The notes beneath the pieces are model-generated. The model saw nothing but the letters and a program-made list of their open reading frames with translations. It ran no database searches and was not told the DNA's origin. From Epiperipatus broadwayi (taxonomy: Eukaryota; Onychophora; Udeonychophora; Euonychophora; Peripatidae), in NCBI GenBank assembly GCA_028023455.1, contig JAQFVV010012442.1:558001-622000 (forward strand): a DNA stretch of 64,000 bases, written 5' to 3'. This document shows, in pieces, positions 43,346 through 62,315 of the stretch; position 1 is the stretch's first letter; every line of letters starts with the position of its first letter. The position numbers and the translations under genes are program-made.

Positions 43346-44229
43346 CCACATCATTGTGCAATCATTATTTTAAAATATATCTTAACCTAGCAAATATAAT
43401 AATTAAAAAGAACTGAATTGTTGTCCATTGTGGGGCTCATTTATTAGTATAAATAATTTTATAAAACGTTATAGTTAAAATTCTTTCTGTCTAACCAAAA
43501 TGTTTTTCTTATATATGCTGCTATAAAAATAAATGAAATATGAGAATAGATGGATACACCATTTTTATTAATTATTATCTTATGCTAAGATACACAATAT
43601 ATATTACCATATTTTTAATAAATGTTTAGATGGCAATCTTGAATGTGTGGATTAATCCATTTATGTCCTCTTAATCAGAAAACACTTAACCTAGAATTAC
43701 TTTCCCAGGTGAAGAGTCAGAGTAAACTAAAAGACTTATCCTGGAACAGTTGTTGTTCTAGATTAAATGCTTTCTAATTAAGTTGATGGAAATGGATATC
43801 TCCACAAACTTATATATTCATGTTAACATGTAAAAATTAAAGCCTAAAGTCTAACTAATCAATAAAATAATGAAAATTACCCAAAAGTCATAAGTTAATC
43901 AGATCAGCCAAAAAATAAATCTATAACACAATTAATGGTTTCCTTGCTACAAGCAGACTTCTAAAATGTAAACAATTAAAAATAACAACATATTTTTAAA
44001 AACCACAATTCAACTTTTTCAATACACCTTTAATATTAATATAATTTTTAAGTAATGTAATTGCTTCAGAATTATATTTTTTTAATAATAAAGAATCTTT
44101 AATTTTTCATTTTATTCCATTTCTCTCAAAAAACATCAACCATAGTCTCATCAAATTAGTAGTGTTGCCTGTATTTTTTTCATGGATATATAAAGTAAAA
44201 TTAATTTCTTTTCTATCCCTACTCTTAGG
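43346..44229. other. AT-rich non-coding stretch
   Basis: Searched on the minus strand for a preceding CCP exon; none is recognised. No gene. Confidence 0.5.

Positions 44230-48729
<4,500 letters not shown>

Positions 48730-48767
<38 letters not shown>
48730..48767. repeat. (TA)n tract at the left edge of LTR element 2
   Basis: About 19 TA units ending exactly where the LTR begins; TA resumes directly after the right LTR (53130), so the element lies inside one tract. Confidence 0.95.
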
Positions 48768-48770
<3 letters not shown>

Positions 48771-50322
48771 AAACAGTCGGGTTTAAACCCTAGTTACAAT
48801 GTAGAAAGGCGCACACATATGTGATATAGTTTAAAATTAGTTTCATATAATTTGATTTTATTTCGTTTTAGTATTTATTTTGTAGTGGGAGAAAATGTTT
48901 AAAATTTTATTAAAGTAAGAAAAGAGGGAGTGGGGGGAGAATTTGCGTTTTGTTTTTTTATAAAAGTGGTATATGTATGTATTTGCGGTGTGGATAGACA
49001 ATTTTAGAAAACGAACGTATGAATACATTTTGGATCCAAGATAAGAGATTATTGTAAGTAAAAGAAAAAAAAAGAAATATATTAAACATCGAAAATCTTA
49101 TCTGGGGAATTTGAATGAAAATTAAAAAGAAGGTTGAAGTAAAAAGTTTCCGGAATGTTAATTGCCAAAATGTCCGAAGGTGCGAAAAGTTCTTTCTGCT
49201 TATTAGCTTAACTGGCCATCTATACCACGTGGTGGGGAAGAAGGGGACGGACTGTGTTTGCGAAAACAAAGAAAAAGGAAAAAGTGACAGGGAGAGTGAG
49301 ATGTAGTTTTTTTTTTTTAAACTAGTGTCAGATTATTTTTGGTCTTCAAAGAGGAAAGAAAAAAAATAAAAATATATTCAATTTTTTTATATATATTTTT
49401 AAGAAGAGTAATTAAGGCTACGGCCGAATATGAGTACGGTGGGGTAAAAGCTTAAGCGTGCTGGGTTTTCTGGACCTTACCCCGAAGAATCCATGCAGCA
49501 GTGACCGGAGAACATCGACCGGAGACCTATCAACTTTTCGCAAGGGAATCGATCCGACTCGGAATGAACTGAAGCGTGATGAACTGTCTCGTACGTTTTG
49601 CTTCGGATTTCATGTGTTTTTCTTCTTATTTTGATATCCCCGGGGATCACATCGGACAAAAATTGCAGGTAATATGAACTTAAGATATTTTATTTTCCAA
49701 ATATTATTACGTTTTCTGAAACCCTCAAGGAGAACGAACCAAGGCAAGAGACTTATATTTTTTTAAGATAAGGCCATTTTGAATACAGCTGATTAGATTT
49801 TATCTGTGTATACGTTCGTTTTTCTTATTCTATTGAAAGTCCACACAGAATACATATATAGGTTTTATTGGGTTATATAAATGTTAAAGGGTGCGGGAAA
49901 TATATTTTTATTAAAAGCAGAAAATATTATAATAAAAGATATGTTATTTTAAGGTATATTGCATGTGTGTGTTTTATTATTTGACTCATGGAATATAGTT
50001 CATAAATTTAGACGATTGATCCGAGTTTCGTTGTTGGTTGCATAGAGTGTCTCCCGTACATTTTCCTACGGTTTATTAGCCACCCGCCCTGAGTACTGAG
50101 CTAGTAGAGAGGCCCTATTACTATCGTATTCTTCTCTTCCAGCATAATACTTATGTAAAAAGTAAGTTTGGCGCTTGGAGTCAATGATTGACGTCCATAA
50201 ATATGCTGTGAGAGAAATACGAATTTTCTTATCACTATTTGGCTTCATAAAGAAAAAAATAGATATTTTTTTATTTAAGATAAGAACAAATAAGTATACG
50301 GTATACGAGCACACCCGTTACA
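48768..50322 (+). repeat. LTR element 2, 5' LTR
   Basis: 1,555 bp, TG...CA ends. The first 31 bases form a palindrome: TGTAA, GGGTTTAAACCC at the centre, TTACA. Antisense frames of 103 and 82 residues are identical in both LTRs simply because the LTRs are identical; no domain is recognised, so they are not called as genes. Confidence 0.95.
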
Positions 50323-50323
50323 A

Positions 50324-50341
50324 TGGCGTCCCAACTAAGGC
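50324..50341 (+). promoter_or_regulatory. Primer-binding site of LTR element 2
   Basis: TGGCGTCCCAACTAAGGC, one base from the LTR end. It begins TGG (complement of tRNA CCA) and resembles lysine-tRNA type primer sites, with a few differences. Which tRNA of the host it matches cannot be checked here. Confidence 0.75.
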
Positions 50342-51560
50342 TTTATGAAGAATGGAATGTATGGGGGCCCGAGTAGAAAGATTAAATATTCGATAAGGGA
50401 AAGGAGGGGGAGTAAAATAGAAATATTAGAGAGACGTGAAGTTTGTTTCGATTAAAATAGTTTTATTGAAAGACAGAAAATAGTTTTCCGAGTGGTTGAT
50501 AAAGAAATTAGACACGTAGCATGGCGCTTTGGGGGGGGGGGGAAAGAAACTCACGATACTCGAGTTGTGAAATGTGGGACGGAAGAAGGAGGGTCGGATT
50601 GGGACTTGCAGGATCCCGAACGAGGGGATGGTAATACTAGACCGAAATGGCAGTATGAACATGAAGAGCCACGACCGCCACGCAAGCCGAATTATGGACA
50701 GGGAAAGATTTCGAGTTCATCCGGGAAAAAGGATAGCCGATAGAGTTAAGATATATACACGTAATTGGACATAGGCTGAAAGTTTTTTTTTTTGTGTGTT
50801 TGTTTAAATTATTTTATTAGGGTATGGGTTTAATATTTAACAATGATATTATTAAGTATAGGGGCCGTTATATAAGGCCACATTTGAAGTTATATATGTG
50901 TGTCGAATTTTTTTTTCTCCTTCATTGTTTTGTAGGCTAGAGAGTTAGATAAAGGTGGCTAGGGAGATTTGAGATGGGAGCGGTCTATCGAGTCTGACGG
51001 TGGATGGCGGGGTTGGTTGCTTGGATTGGGCATGTGGTGTGTCGCGTCCTGTATATAAATGTTGTTCCCGACATGGTTGACCGACCTATTTAAACTTAAG
51101 CCAATAAGTCTCCAAAGAGAGCACGGCACTCACATACCGTCCCACCCACAAAGCTCCAAAGGCGAGCACGGTCTTGGACGACCCCTACTTAAGTCGGATT
51201 TTGTTCTAGTTACCCTCGCTCATAAGACTCTGAAGTAGCAGAGTGCGGTTAGAAGGTCCTGACACGTAGAAAGAAAAAGAAAAAGGAGATTATTTTTTTT
51301 TTGGGTTTTTTTTTTGTGTTTCCGGTCACATAACCAGATAAGTCTGTGTGGAATTGATTGTATGCGGTGCGTTGCATATCACATGCGTGTGAGTTGGTGG
51401 TTGAACTTATAGCATATCGTTGGGATTGATGGTCGTTTATTTCTTTGTTCTAGAACCGCAGGGTAGAAAGTTATAAAGGGAAAATATTTAAAAATGCATC
51501 GTTTTATTTGATAAGTTAGGAATGAGCCGTTCAAATACGTAGACCGTATTTAAAGGCTTC
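50342..51560 (+). other. Interior of LTR element 2
   Basis: No recognisable protein. A frame at 50492-50743 (83 codons, rich in G, R, K and E, crossing a G10-12 run) has no domain. The stretch 50930-51260 is the least AT-rich part of the window and holds three imperfect repeats: AATAAGTCTCCAAAGAGAGC (51103), CAAAGCTCCAAAGGCGAGC (51148) and CATAAGACTCTGAAGTAGC (51221), each followed by ACGG- or TGCGG-type sequence. They may be RNA signals (for example for packaging) or a captured host sequence. Confidence 0.6.
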
Positions 51561-51574
51561 CGGGAGGAGGGTAT
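51561..51574 (+). promoter_or_regulatory. Polypurine tract of LTR element 2
   Basis: CGGGAGGAGGGTAT directly before the TG of the 3' LTR, the expected second-strand primer. Confidence 0.75.
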
Positions 51575-53129
51575 TGTAAACAGTCGGGTTTAAACCCTAG
51601 TTACAATGTAGAAAGGCGCACACATATGTGATATAGTTTAAAATTAGTTTCATATAATTTGATTTTATTTCGTTTTAGTATTTATTTTGTAGTGGGAGAA
51701 AATGTTTAAAATTTTATTAAAGTAAGAAAAGAGGGAGTGGGGGGAGAATTTGCGTTTTGTTTTTTTTATAAAAGTGGTATATGTATGTATTTGCGGTGTG
51801 GATAGACAATTTTAGAAAACGAACGTATGAATACATTTTGGATCCAAGATAAGAGATTATTGTAAGTAAAAGAAAAAAAAAGAAATATATTAAACATCGA
51901 AAATCTTATCTGGGGAATTTGAATGAAAATTAAAAAGAAGGTTGAAGTAAAAAGTTTCCGGAATGTTAATTGCCAAAATGTCCGAAGGTGCGAAAAGTTC
52001 TTTCTGCTTATTAGCTTAACTGGCCATCTATACCACGTGGTGGGGAAGAAGGGGACGGACTGTGTTTGCGAAAACAAAGGAAAAGGAAAAAGTGACAGGG
52101 AGAGTGAGATGTAGTTTTTTTTTTAAACTAGTGTCAGATTATTTTTGGTCTTCAAAGAGGAAAGAAAAAAAATAAAAATATATTCAATTTTTTTATATAT
52201 ATTTTTAAGAAGAGTAATTAAGGCTACGGCCGAATATGAGTACGGTGGGGTAAAAGCTTAAGCGTGCTGGGTTTTCTGGACCTTACCCCGAAGAGGCCAT
52301 GCAGCAGTGACCGGAGAACATCGACCGGAGACCTATCAACTTTTCGCAAGGGAATCGATCCGACTCGGAATGAACTGAAGCGTGATGAACTGTCTCGTAC
52401 GTTTTGCTTCGGATTTCATGTGTTTTTCTTCTTATTTTGATATCCCCGGGGATCACATCGGACAAAAATTGCAGGTAATATGAACTTAAGATATTTTATT
52501 TTCCAAATATTATTACGTTTTCTGAAACCCTCAAGGAGAACGAACCAAGGCAAGAGACTTATATTTTTTTTAAGATAAGGCCATTTTGAATACAGCTGAT
52601 TAGATTTTATCTGTGTATACGTTCGTTTTTCTTATTCTATTGAAAGTCCACACAGAATACATATATAGGTTTTATTGGGTTATATAAATGTTAAAGGGTG
52701 CGGGAAATATATTTTTATTAAAAGCAGAAAATATTATAATAAAAGATATGTTATTTTAAGGTATATTGCATGTGTGTGTTTTATTATTTGACTCATGGAA
52801 TATAGTTCATAAATTTAGACGATTGATCCGAGTTTCGTTGTTGGTTGCATAGAGTGTCTCCCGTACATTTTCCTACGGTTTATTAGCCACCCGCCCTGAG
52901 TACTGAGCTAGTAGAGAGGCCCTATTACTATCGTATTCTTCTCTTCCAGCATAATACTTATGTAAAAAGTAAGTTTGGCGCTTGGAGTCAATGATTGACG
53001 TCCATAAATATGCTGTGAGAGAAATACGAATTTTCTTATCACTATTTGGCTTCATAAAGAAAAAAATAGATATTTTTTTATTTAAGATAAGAACAAATAA
53101 GTATACGGTATACGAGCACACCCGTTACA
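51575..53129 (+). repeat. LTR element 2, 3' LTR
   Basis: 1,555 bp, same ends as the 5' LTR. Visible differences: GAATCC versus GAGGCC at the equivalent of 49487, one A/G in an AAAGAAAAAGG run, and a few homopolymer lengths. Confidence 0.95.
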
Positions 53130-53207
53130 ATATATATATATATAATAATATATATATAAAGTTGAGGTCACAATATATATATATATATATTGTGACCTCA
53201 ACTTTAT
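53130..53207. repeat. (TA)n tracts and TA-core palindrome right of LTR element 2
   Basis: After the LTR, TA/TAA units run to 53156; then TAAAGTTGAGGTCACAA (53157-53173), (TA)8, and its exact reverse complement (53190-53206). It is a further case of a unique flank inverted around TA. Confidence 0.93.
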
Positions 53208-54359
53208 CTTATTTATAAACTTCACTTTATGTGAGCCAAACTTCACTTTCTATGTGTGTAACTTCAACTTCTTTTCGTTTCATTTATTTCAAGTAGCTAG
53301 TCGATCAAATTTAACCTTAGAATCAAACAAGGATGACTGGTGTGTTTATTTACTGATATTAATAATAAGATTAAGTATACCCAGGCACCAAATTGCAACT
53401 ATAAATTCTAATGTCCACCAGAGATCATCATCATCATCCATGCTTATGACTATAGAAGATAATGGAGAAAATAATTAAATTGTCTCTCAAAAATATAATG
53501 TTGGTAATTACAACTCAATTTATTGTGGTCTTGGTTTCAAATCTAGCATCAATTATGCAAATGTTTCATTATAACATTTATTACTAAACAAATAATAATG
53601 AGACAACTTTCTTCCACAACTTTAATATAAATATCTGATCTCGAGTGATAACAATGAAAATGTTGTATACACTTTCAGTTCATATATGATTAGAATTAAT
53701 TTAGAAATCCATGTAGAGAGCTCATAACTTAACTTATAATATAAAATAATTATTTAATTTAAAGCAGGACAAAGGATTGTTATAAATAAATCATTCCCAT
53801 TTAATCCCATTACTTCACTTTTCATTCTCAGCATCTATCACTCTCAATAGTTACAATTATATAACACAAAATGTCTGTGTTATGTTCTTTATTTATTTTT
53901 AACTGATAATTCTTCATCCTATTCTCTTAAACACACATATTGGCTTTCCAATCAACTATCAATTCGTGATCATTATTATAATAATACAATTTCCCAAATT
54001 TTAATATGTACATTACTTGATTTCCAAGCTAGCTCTTAGATTTAATAATCGAAATATTATTTCTCAAGGTCTAGATCGCCGAGGTGCAATTATTACTAAC
54101 TGATTGCATTGCGATGGATATGATTCCAAATTTTGCCAAATTAAACTTTAATTACTAGTGGGAATCTCATTAAATACTGGAAGCAGGAAAGGGATTTTAT
54201 GTCTGCTCTCAATATTTATAACATTGCAATGAACCAAATGATTAAATTTAATAAACCTAAATTAACTATTTTCTTTCATCTTATTCTATGTTATATTATC
54301 TGTTTTCCCAAATTTAATTAATAATTTTAAAACTATTATATTTTGCCAAAGTAAACTAT
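53208..54359. other. AT-rich non-coding stretch
   Basis: A plus-strand frame (53254-53478) continues, after one stop, with C-G-L-G-F-K-S-S-I-N-Y-A-N-V to about 53570, which is mildly coding-like, but no family is recognised. Otherwise nothing seen. Confidence 0.45.
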
Positions 54360-54715
54360 GGAAATAAACCATGGACATTAATCATATAAATCATTCAAGG
54401 AACTCAATCGTGTAAGTGAAATATGGAAATAAATCATAAAAATAAATTATGCAAATAAACGATGAAATAAATCAATATAAAATAAATTGTGTAAATCACT
54501 TATGGAATGAATAAATATAAAATGAATAATATAAATTTAAATTATGGAATCAATCAATATGAAAATGAATTATATAAATTTCAATTATGGAATCAATCAA
54601 GATAAAAATGAATAATAATAATTTAAATTATGAAAATCATCAAGATAATGAATTATGTAGAGTCAAATTATCGTAACCAATTAATATAAAATTGAATTAG
54701 ATAAATTTAAATGTA
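54360..54715 (+). repeat. Minisatellite, period about 43 bp
   Basis: Clear unit starts (TTATGGAAT...) at 54500, 54542, 54585, 54628 and 54668, with units such as TTATGGAATCAATCAATATG followed by AAAATGAATTATATAAATTT. More degenerate units extend left to about 54360. Confidence 0.8.
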
Positions 54716-54823
54716 ATCTGATATTAATTCTAGATATAGGTGCTGGACATATATTCTGGAGATCTTTGAAACATTAAAATACAAGACACATGTAATTTCA
54801 TAACAATAACAAATCTTTATTAC

Positions 54824-57669
<2,846 letters not shown>

Positions 57670-57900
57670 CAAATATTATAGCGCATACAAAAGCTTAATT
57701 CCCCTTGCTCTATATATTGCTAGCTTTAACTTTAAATAAATTCAAACAGATTCTCTATATATGTTACATTTAAGCTACATAGTTATCACTTTTTCCAAAT
57801 GAAGCTTTTCAATTTTTTCTTTAGCTAAAAAAAAGTTGCCTATAAATAGTTTGTTTTCTCATCATTGTTTTATGTTTATATATGATATAAACCAAGGGTC

Positions 57901-58010
<110 letters not shown>

Positions 58011-58101
58011 TAATACCTTCTGTCAAGATTAGGGAATAACATGCACTTCTCCAGAAATATTCTTTCTATTTAAATTTTTTTCAACATATTTCACTAATTC
58101 A

Positions 58102-58868
58102 TCAAATTAATACCTTTTTTCCAAGCAATTTTTTTTTTATTTTCAAATAAATTATTATTTTATAAACAATTATATAAGGAGACAATTTAAATGGCAAAGA
58201 AACACAATCATACTTTTCTTTATCTTTTACATTACTACAAATAGTATTACTACTAAATAAAAGATTTCCAAAAAAATTATCAGAGTAGCCAACACTCAAA
58301 TACTCTTTATAAAATTGTTCTTTTTGAAACAAAGCTACTCCATTAGAATTATTTAATCTTTTATTTTTATAACAAAAAATTATTGAAGGGTTTATGCTAT
58401 GAGGTACAGATTGATACTTGTAAAGTTTAAATAGAAAGATTAACGTTTTACTAGTAACATAATGATTACATATTAAACAATTACTCCTTACATTTCTAAT
58501 CACCAATACATCTAAAAATGTGAATTTATACAAAATTTTACCCCTCTTTCTACAACAAATTATCTAAAAGGATCAAAAGAATTACACTCATTAATCAACT
58601 ATTTCAATTTCTCATTCTCAACTATAAACAAATAATCATCATCATATCTAACCAATAACAGTACTGCTTAATAATTATTATTTCTTCCAAATAATTAATA
58701 CAATCTGAACAAATTAAAGGAGAAATAATATAACCTCACATCCAGCCTTTTTTGATCTTATAAAAATTACCACTAGAAATAAAATTTGTAGAATCCTCCA
58801 ATAATAATAGGAAATCTATAAAAACTTTAATCTGATTTTTTGGCAAACATCCATATTCAATCATGATG
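58102..58868 (-). pseudogene. Penelope-like element RT fragment (minus copy)
   Basis: Read on the minus strand from about 58850: F-I-S-S-G-N-F-Y-K-I-K-K-G-W (family F-x-F-N-G-x-x-Y-x-Q-x-x-G), then S-P-L-I-C-S-D-C-I-N-Y-L-E-E, then the catalytic block as R-Y-D-D-D-Y-L-F-I-V (58632-58652), then, in the open frame 58533-58102, F-T-F-L-D-V-L-V-I-R-N and near the end Y-D-C-V-S-L-P-F. The order and the F-L-D-V-L and V-S-L-P-(Y/F) blocks are typical of Penelope-like reverse transcriptases. The GIY-YIG endonuclease that would follow is absent. Stops and frame changes show that it is dead. Confidence 0.75.
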
Positions 58869-59350
58869 TTCACATTATATTAATAATTTGGAAGAGACAA
58901 TTATTATTAAAATTGATTGCATATATTTAAAGTTATTTGTTAGATATGTTAATGATTGTTTGTTTGTAGTTTAGAATGATAAATTGAAAGAGTTGATAAA
59001 TGAGATTGTTTTGTTCATTCTCTAAAATATGTTGTATAAGGCAAGAAAAAAGTTTCACTAAATTAAAATTATTAGATGTATAAGAAATTGGAAATGTAAA
59101 GAATAATTATTTAGTATCTATTTATTATATTAAGAATAAAAATATGGTCTATACTTAAACCTGATAGCTATCAATCATTATCTCATGAAAAGACTGATTT
59201 AAGAAATTATTTTTACAGTAATAGAAGATTAAAAATTGTAATGGGGTAACTTTGATTCATAAAAGTCATTTTTAAAATAAAGAATTTAAGAGTTGGCTGC
59301 TCTGATAAATTTATTCCAAATATTTTATTTAATAGAAAAATTATATTTTT
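58869..59350 (+). pseudogene. Penelope-like element RT fragment (plus copy)
   Basis: Starts C-S-H-Y-I-N-N-L-E-E-T-I-I-I-K, matching C-S-D-C-I-N-Y-L-E-E-I-I-I-I-K of the minus copy, then L-F-V-R-Y-V-N-D-C-L-F-V-V (catalytic block with N for the first D, 58942-58956) and L-K-E-L-I-N-E-I. Decays after about 59350. With the minus copy it forms a head-to-head pair with no spacer. Confidence 0.7.
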
Positions 59351-61487
59351 AATAATATAAAGAATAAACAAAATATATGGTTTTATTTTTTCACCATTTA
59401 AATTGTCTTATTATAGAATTGTATGTAAACAATAGTAATTTGTTTAGTAATAAGAAAATTGCTTACAAAATTGTTAAATAATACAAAGAAACTTTTATTC
59501 CATTACTAGCTCAATTGGAAAATTAATATAACAAACTGCTTTAATTAATAGTATTAGTAAAAGAATCGACTAAGAAATACTAGTCTGCAAAACAATTTAT
59601 TTTAAAATTAATTGAAAACTAATGTGTGAATTTATTCAAGATTTCTTCTCTAAATAAAATAATAATACATATATCATATATCATGCACACATATTATCAA
59701 TAAACATACAATTTTAAATAAACATAAGCAATAAAACATATATCACACATATATTTTATCATATGAGCTGTTTGTTTGTAAGATTTGGAAAAGTTCTGGC
59801 AATGTTTGCTGTTTACAGCAACTGAACATAAATAGATCTTTTTATGCTAGTTATATAATTGATTTATTATAATGACACTGGAGGCTTCAAAGATTGCAAT
59901 GGCTACAATATAGTAATGACACAATGGGAATAAAGAATAATTAATATTACCTATATGTTTTCAGATAGAAAATCCTGGATAAGTGGTTGCTTCTTTCTCC
60001 TGTGTGATTTGTGTTGTATCAACCAGTTGACTTCTAGATTTAAAGATGAATGTGGTTCCTTGCTGCAGTTCAGTCTGGCAGACAAATGGTTAAATGGCTC
60101 AAGTTGTTAGATATTCATGTCAGCTAATTGGAGACCATTAGATATGCTAGGGTTGTCAGAGACTGAAGTACAGTGGCATGCTTTTTCTAATTATCAACAC
60201 ATGTTTTTCTTGCCATTCATAAAACATAAAATTTATTTATATTCACTGGAATAACACAGCTAAAAAATTATCTGATCTTAGATGATGACCCTTATTCCAG
60301 GCCTATTTATAAGCTAATATTCTTATTGTTCAGTTTCATTAACATTCTTTTGGATTAAATTTATTAATTAAATTACCGTTATTTGTTCACTTTCTTTATT
60401 ATATTAATTTACTTATGATAACATCTCACTTTTTAATTATTCCCACTGTTTATTTGTATCCATCTTTGAATTTAACTTAATTTTTTTATGTTACAAACTT
60501 TATTTTCTTTATTATACTTTTTTTTAAAATTCAATCCTACTTTTATATATACACATTTAAATGTATTTTTAAAAACAGCTTTTTTTTTTACAAACAGATA
60601 TATTTTCATTTTTTTTTAATTAAATGAAAAAAGAGTATTTTAAATTCATGTAAAATGTTTATTTTTAAACTTTTAAAGTTTTAACTTTTTTAAGTTAAAT
60701 TCTTTCTCCTGAATTAATTTTAAATTAATTCACAATACTTTATGAATGATGCAGGATTTAATTTTCCTCCAGGATAAATGTATTTTCTTTTTTAAAAAAA
60801 ATCTAAACTTTTTATAAACAACAACTCTCTCAAACTTATTTTGACTTATATATTATTTATTTATTAAAACCTTCTTTCTTTTTACAGAATCTATTTTAGT
60901 CATAATGACTTCATTCTTATGTTTTTTGTTTTTTTTTATTACAATTAATTTTGAAACATTCATGCTATTTATAAAAAAAATATTTTAATAATTTAAAGAC
61001 AAAAAACATTATGAATAGGTAGAGCTAAGATAGCGGTAGAACATATTGTCCCTTTTTATATAAGAAGGCATATATAGGTGTCACAGTCAACTGAGCTTAA
61101 ATAAAATAATAAAGCTATAAAAATGGAGGGTTATAAACAAATATCGTAGTTCTGCTTGTATACACATTAAAAAATACATGCTATACTATTAGTTGTCTTC
61201 TTTGAGAGAAATGATATAAAATAATAAATAAAGAATCTTTATTATATAAATTTGTGATTCCAAAGCAATGAACTTATTTAAAAGTTTTGTTAATATGAAG
61301 GGTGTATAGCATGTAAGTGTAACTATCAGTAAAATTTAATTCAAATATGTTAGTTTGTAGTTCTTCACATTTGAGAAGTCTGTTTATAGCAGTGAATCCA
61401 TCAGTTGTAATCTCAGTAAATGGAAGTGATTGTGTTATTAATTATCGAAAAGCAAACTATCCCTTGTAGCTCTTATATAAAAGTCAG

Positions 61488-61649
61488 ATGAAAGATATAG
61501 ACAAGAAAACAAAAAAAAATAGATGTCCAATAGAAGCAGCAACCAATGCTCAGACCTCAATGAAAATTTGGAACAGGAAACCATGTTTAGTGAATATGGA
61601 CGATTGGTATTCAAAAAAAAAAATTCAAATTAAAGAAGTTTCAGCTTGA
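61488..61649 (+). CDS. Small open frame, unknown
   Basis: 53 codons from ATG at 61488 to TGA at 61647-61649. The N-terminus is lysine-rich; the middle (R-C-P-I-E-A-A-T-N-A-Q-T-S, M-K-I-W-N-R-K-P-C-L-V-N) has normal composition. No family is recognised. It might be part of a decayed transposon gene. Confidence 0.2.
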   Translation: MKDIDKKTKKNRCPIEAATNAQTSMKIWNRKPCLVNMDDWYSKKKIQIKEVSA

Positions 61650-61705
61650 TTTCTTTTTTAGAAAGGTGATAAAATGTATTTTTCCCATTTCTCACTTATT
61701 CCAAT

Positions 61706-61921
61706 TTAAAAGACTGTTGAATTATAAATGTTATTGTTGCAGAACCAAATCATAGACACACTGAAATAAAATAGTATCAGGATTGAATCTGCTAAGGCCA
61801 CCTCCAGAACAATAGTTGGTCTTCCAATAAAGACTTCATGGGAATTGGCACCAGGAAACGAGAGCTCTTCTACTATAAGATATGTACTATAAAATTTAAA
61901 AGTAATTAAGAACTTTATCAA
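61706..61921 (-). CDS. Small open frame with coding-like core, unknown
   Basis: 71 codons. The core (E-E-L-S-F-P-G-A-N-S-H-E-V-F-I-G-R-P-T-I-V) has low AT and normal composition; the C-terminal part is hydrophobic and could be a membrane segment or chance. The opposite strand is open over the same core, so strand is not certain. No family recognised. Confidence 0.2.
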   Translation of the reverse strand: MIKFLITFKFYSTYLIVEELSFPGANSHEVFIGRPTIVLEVALADSILILFYFSVSMIWFCNNNIYNSTVF

Positions 61922-62163
61922 GATTTGACAAGATTTTAATAATCAACTAAACTTAATTTTTTTAAAATGAACTTTTATCTGACATTTTAAGATTTTAAAA
62001 TCAATTATTAATGTTTAATTTTATATATTTGAGTTTGCTAATATAATCACTTCCATTTTTTATTAATATGTATTGACTAAATTATATAAATGTTAAATTT
62101 AAGTTGGGCATGAATCCCTGCATAGATTTTTAAAGTTATATTAATTAATTAAGGCTCCAGCAA

Positions 62164-62192
62164 ATATATGAAGATGTTGTTATCTTTTGTTT

Positions 62193-62234
<42 letters not shown>

Positions 62235-62279
62235 AAACAAAAGATAACAACATCTTCATATATATTGATTTTTAGATTT

Positions 62280-62315
<36 letters not shown>

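Larger units (their letters stand above)
48768..53129 (+). mobile_element. LTR element 2: young non-autonomous LTR retrotransposon
   Basis: Two 1,555-bp direct repeats (48768-50322 and 51575-53129) both begin TGTAAACAGTCGGG and end CACCCGTTACA. They differ by only a handful of bases and homopolymer lengths, well above 99 percent identity, so insertion was recent. One base after the left LTR lies a primer-binding site TGGCGTCCCAACTAAGG, and directly before the right LTR a polypurine tract CGGGAGGAGGGTAT. The 1,252-bp interior contains no gag or pol motif on either strand, so all enzymes must come from a partner element (TRIM/LARD-like organisation). Orientation is plus. Flanks are (TA)n with ATAT possible as target duplication. 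The element is much less AT-rich than its surroundings. Confidence 0.93.
59351..62163. other. AT-rich non-coding stretch with weak coding-like pieces
   Basis: A less AT-rich patch at about 59770-60230 has no clear frame. Two small coding-like pieces at 61488-61649 (+) and 61706-61921 (-) are listed separately. The rest is T-rich and featureless. Confidence 0.45.

Noticed and set aside
48958-52077. Identical antisense frames of 103, 60 and 82 residues in both copies of the 1.55-kb repeat, as a duplicated gene
   Set aside because: The repeats are LTRs of one element and are identical as DNA; the frames have no domain and lie antisense to the element, so identity does not indicate protein selection.
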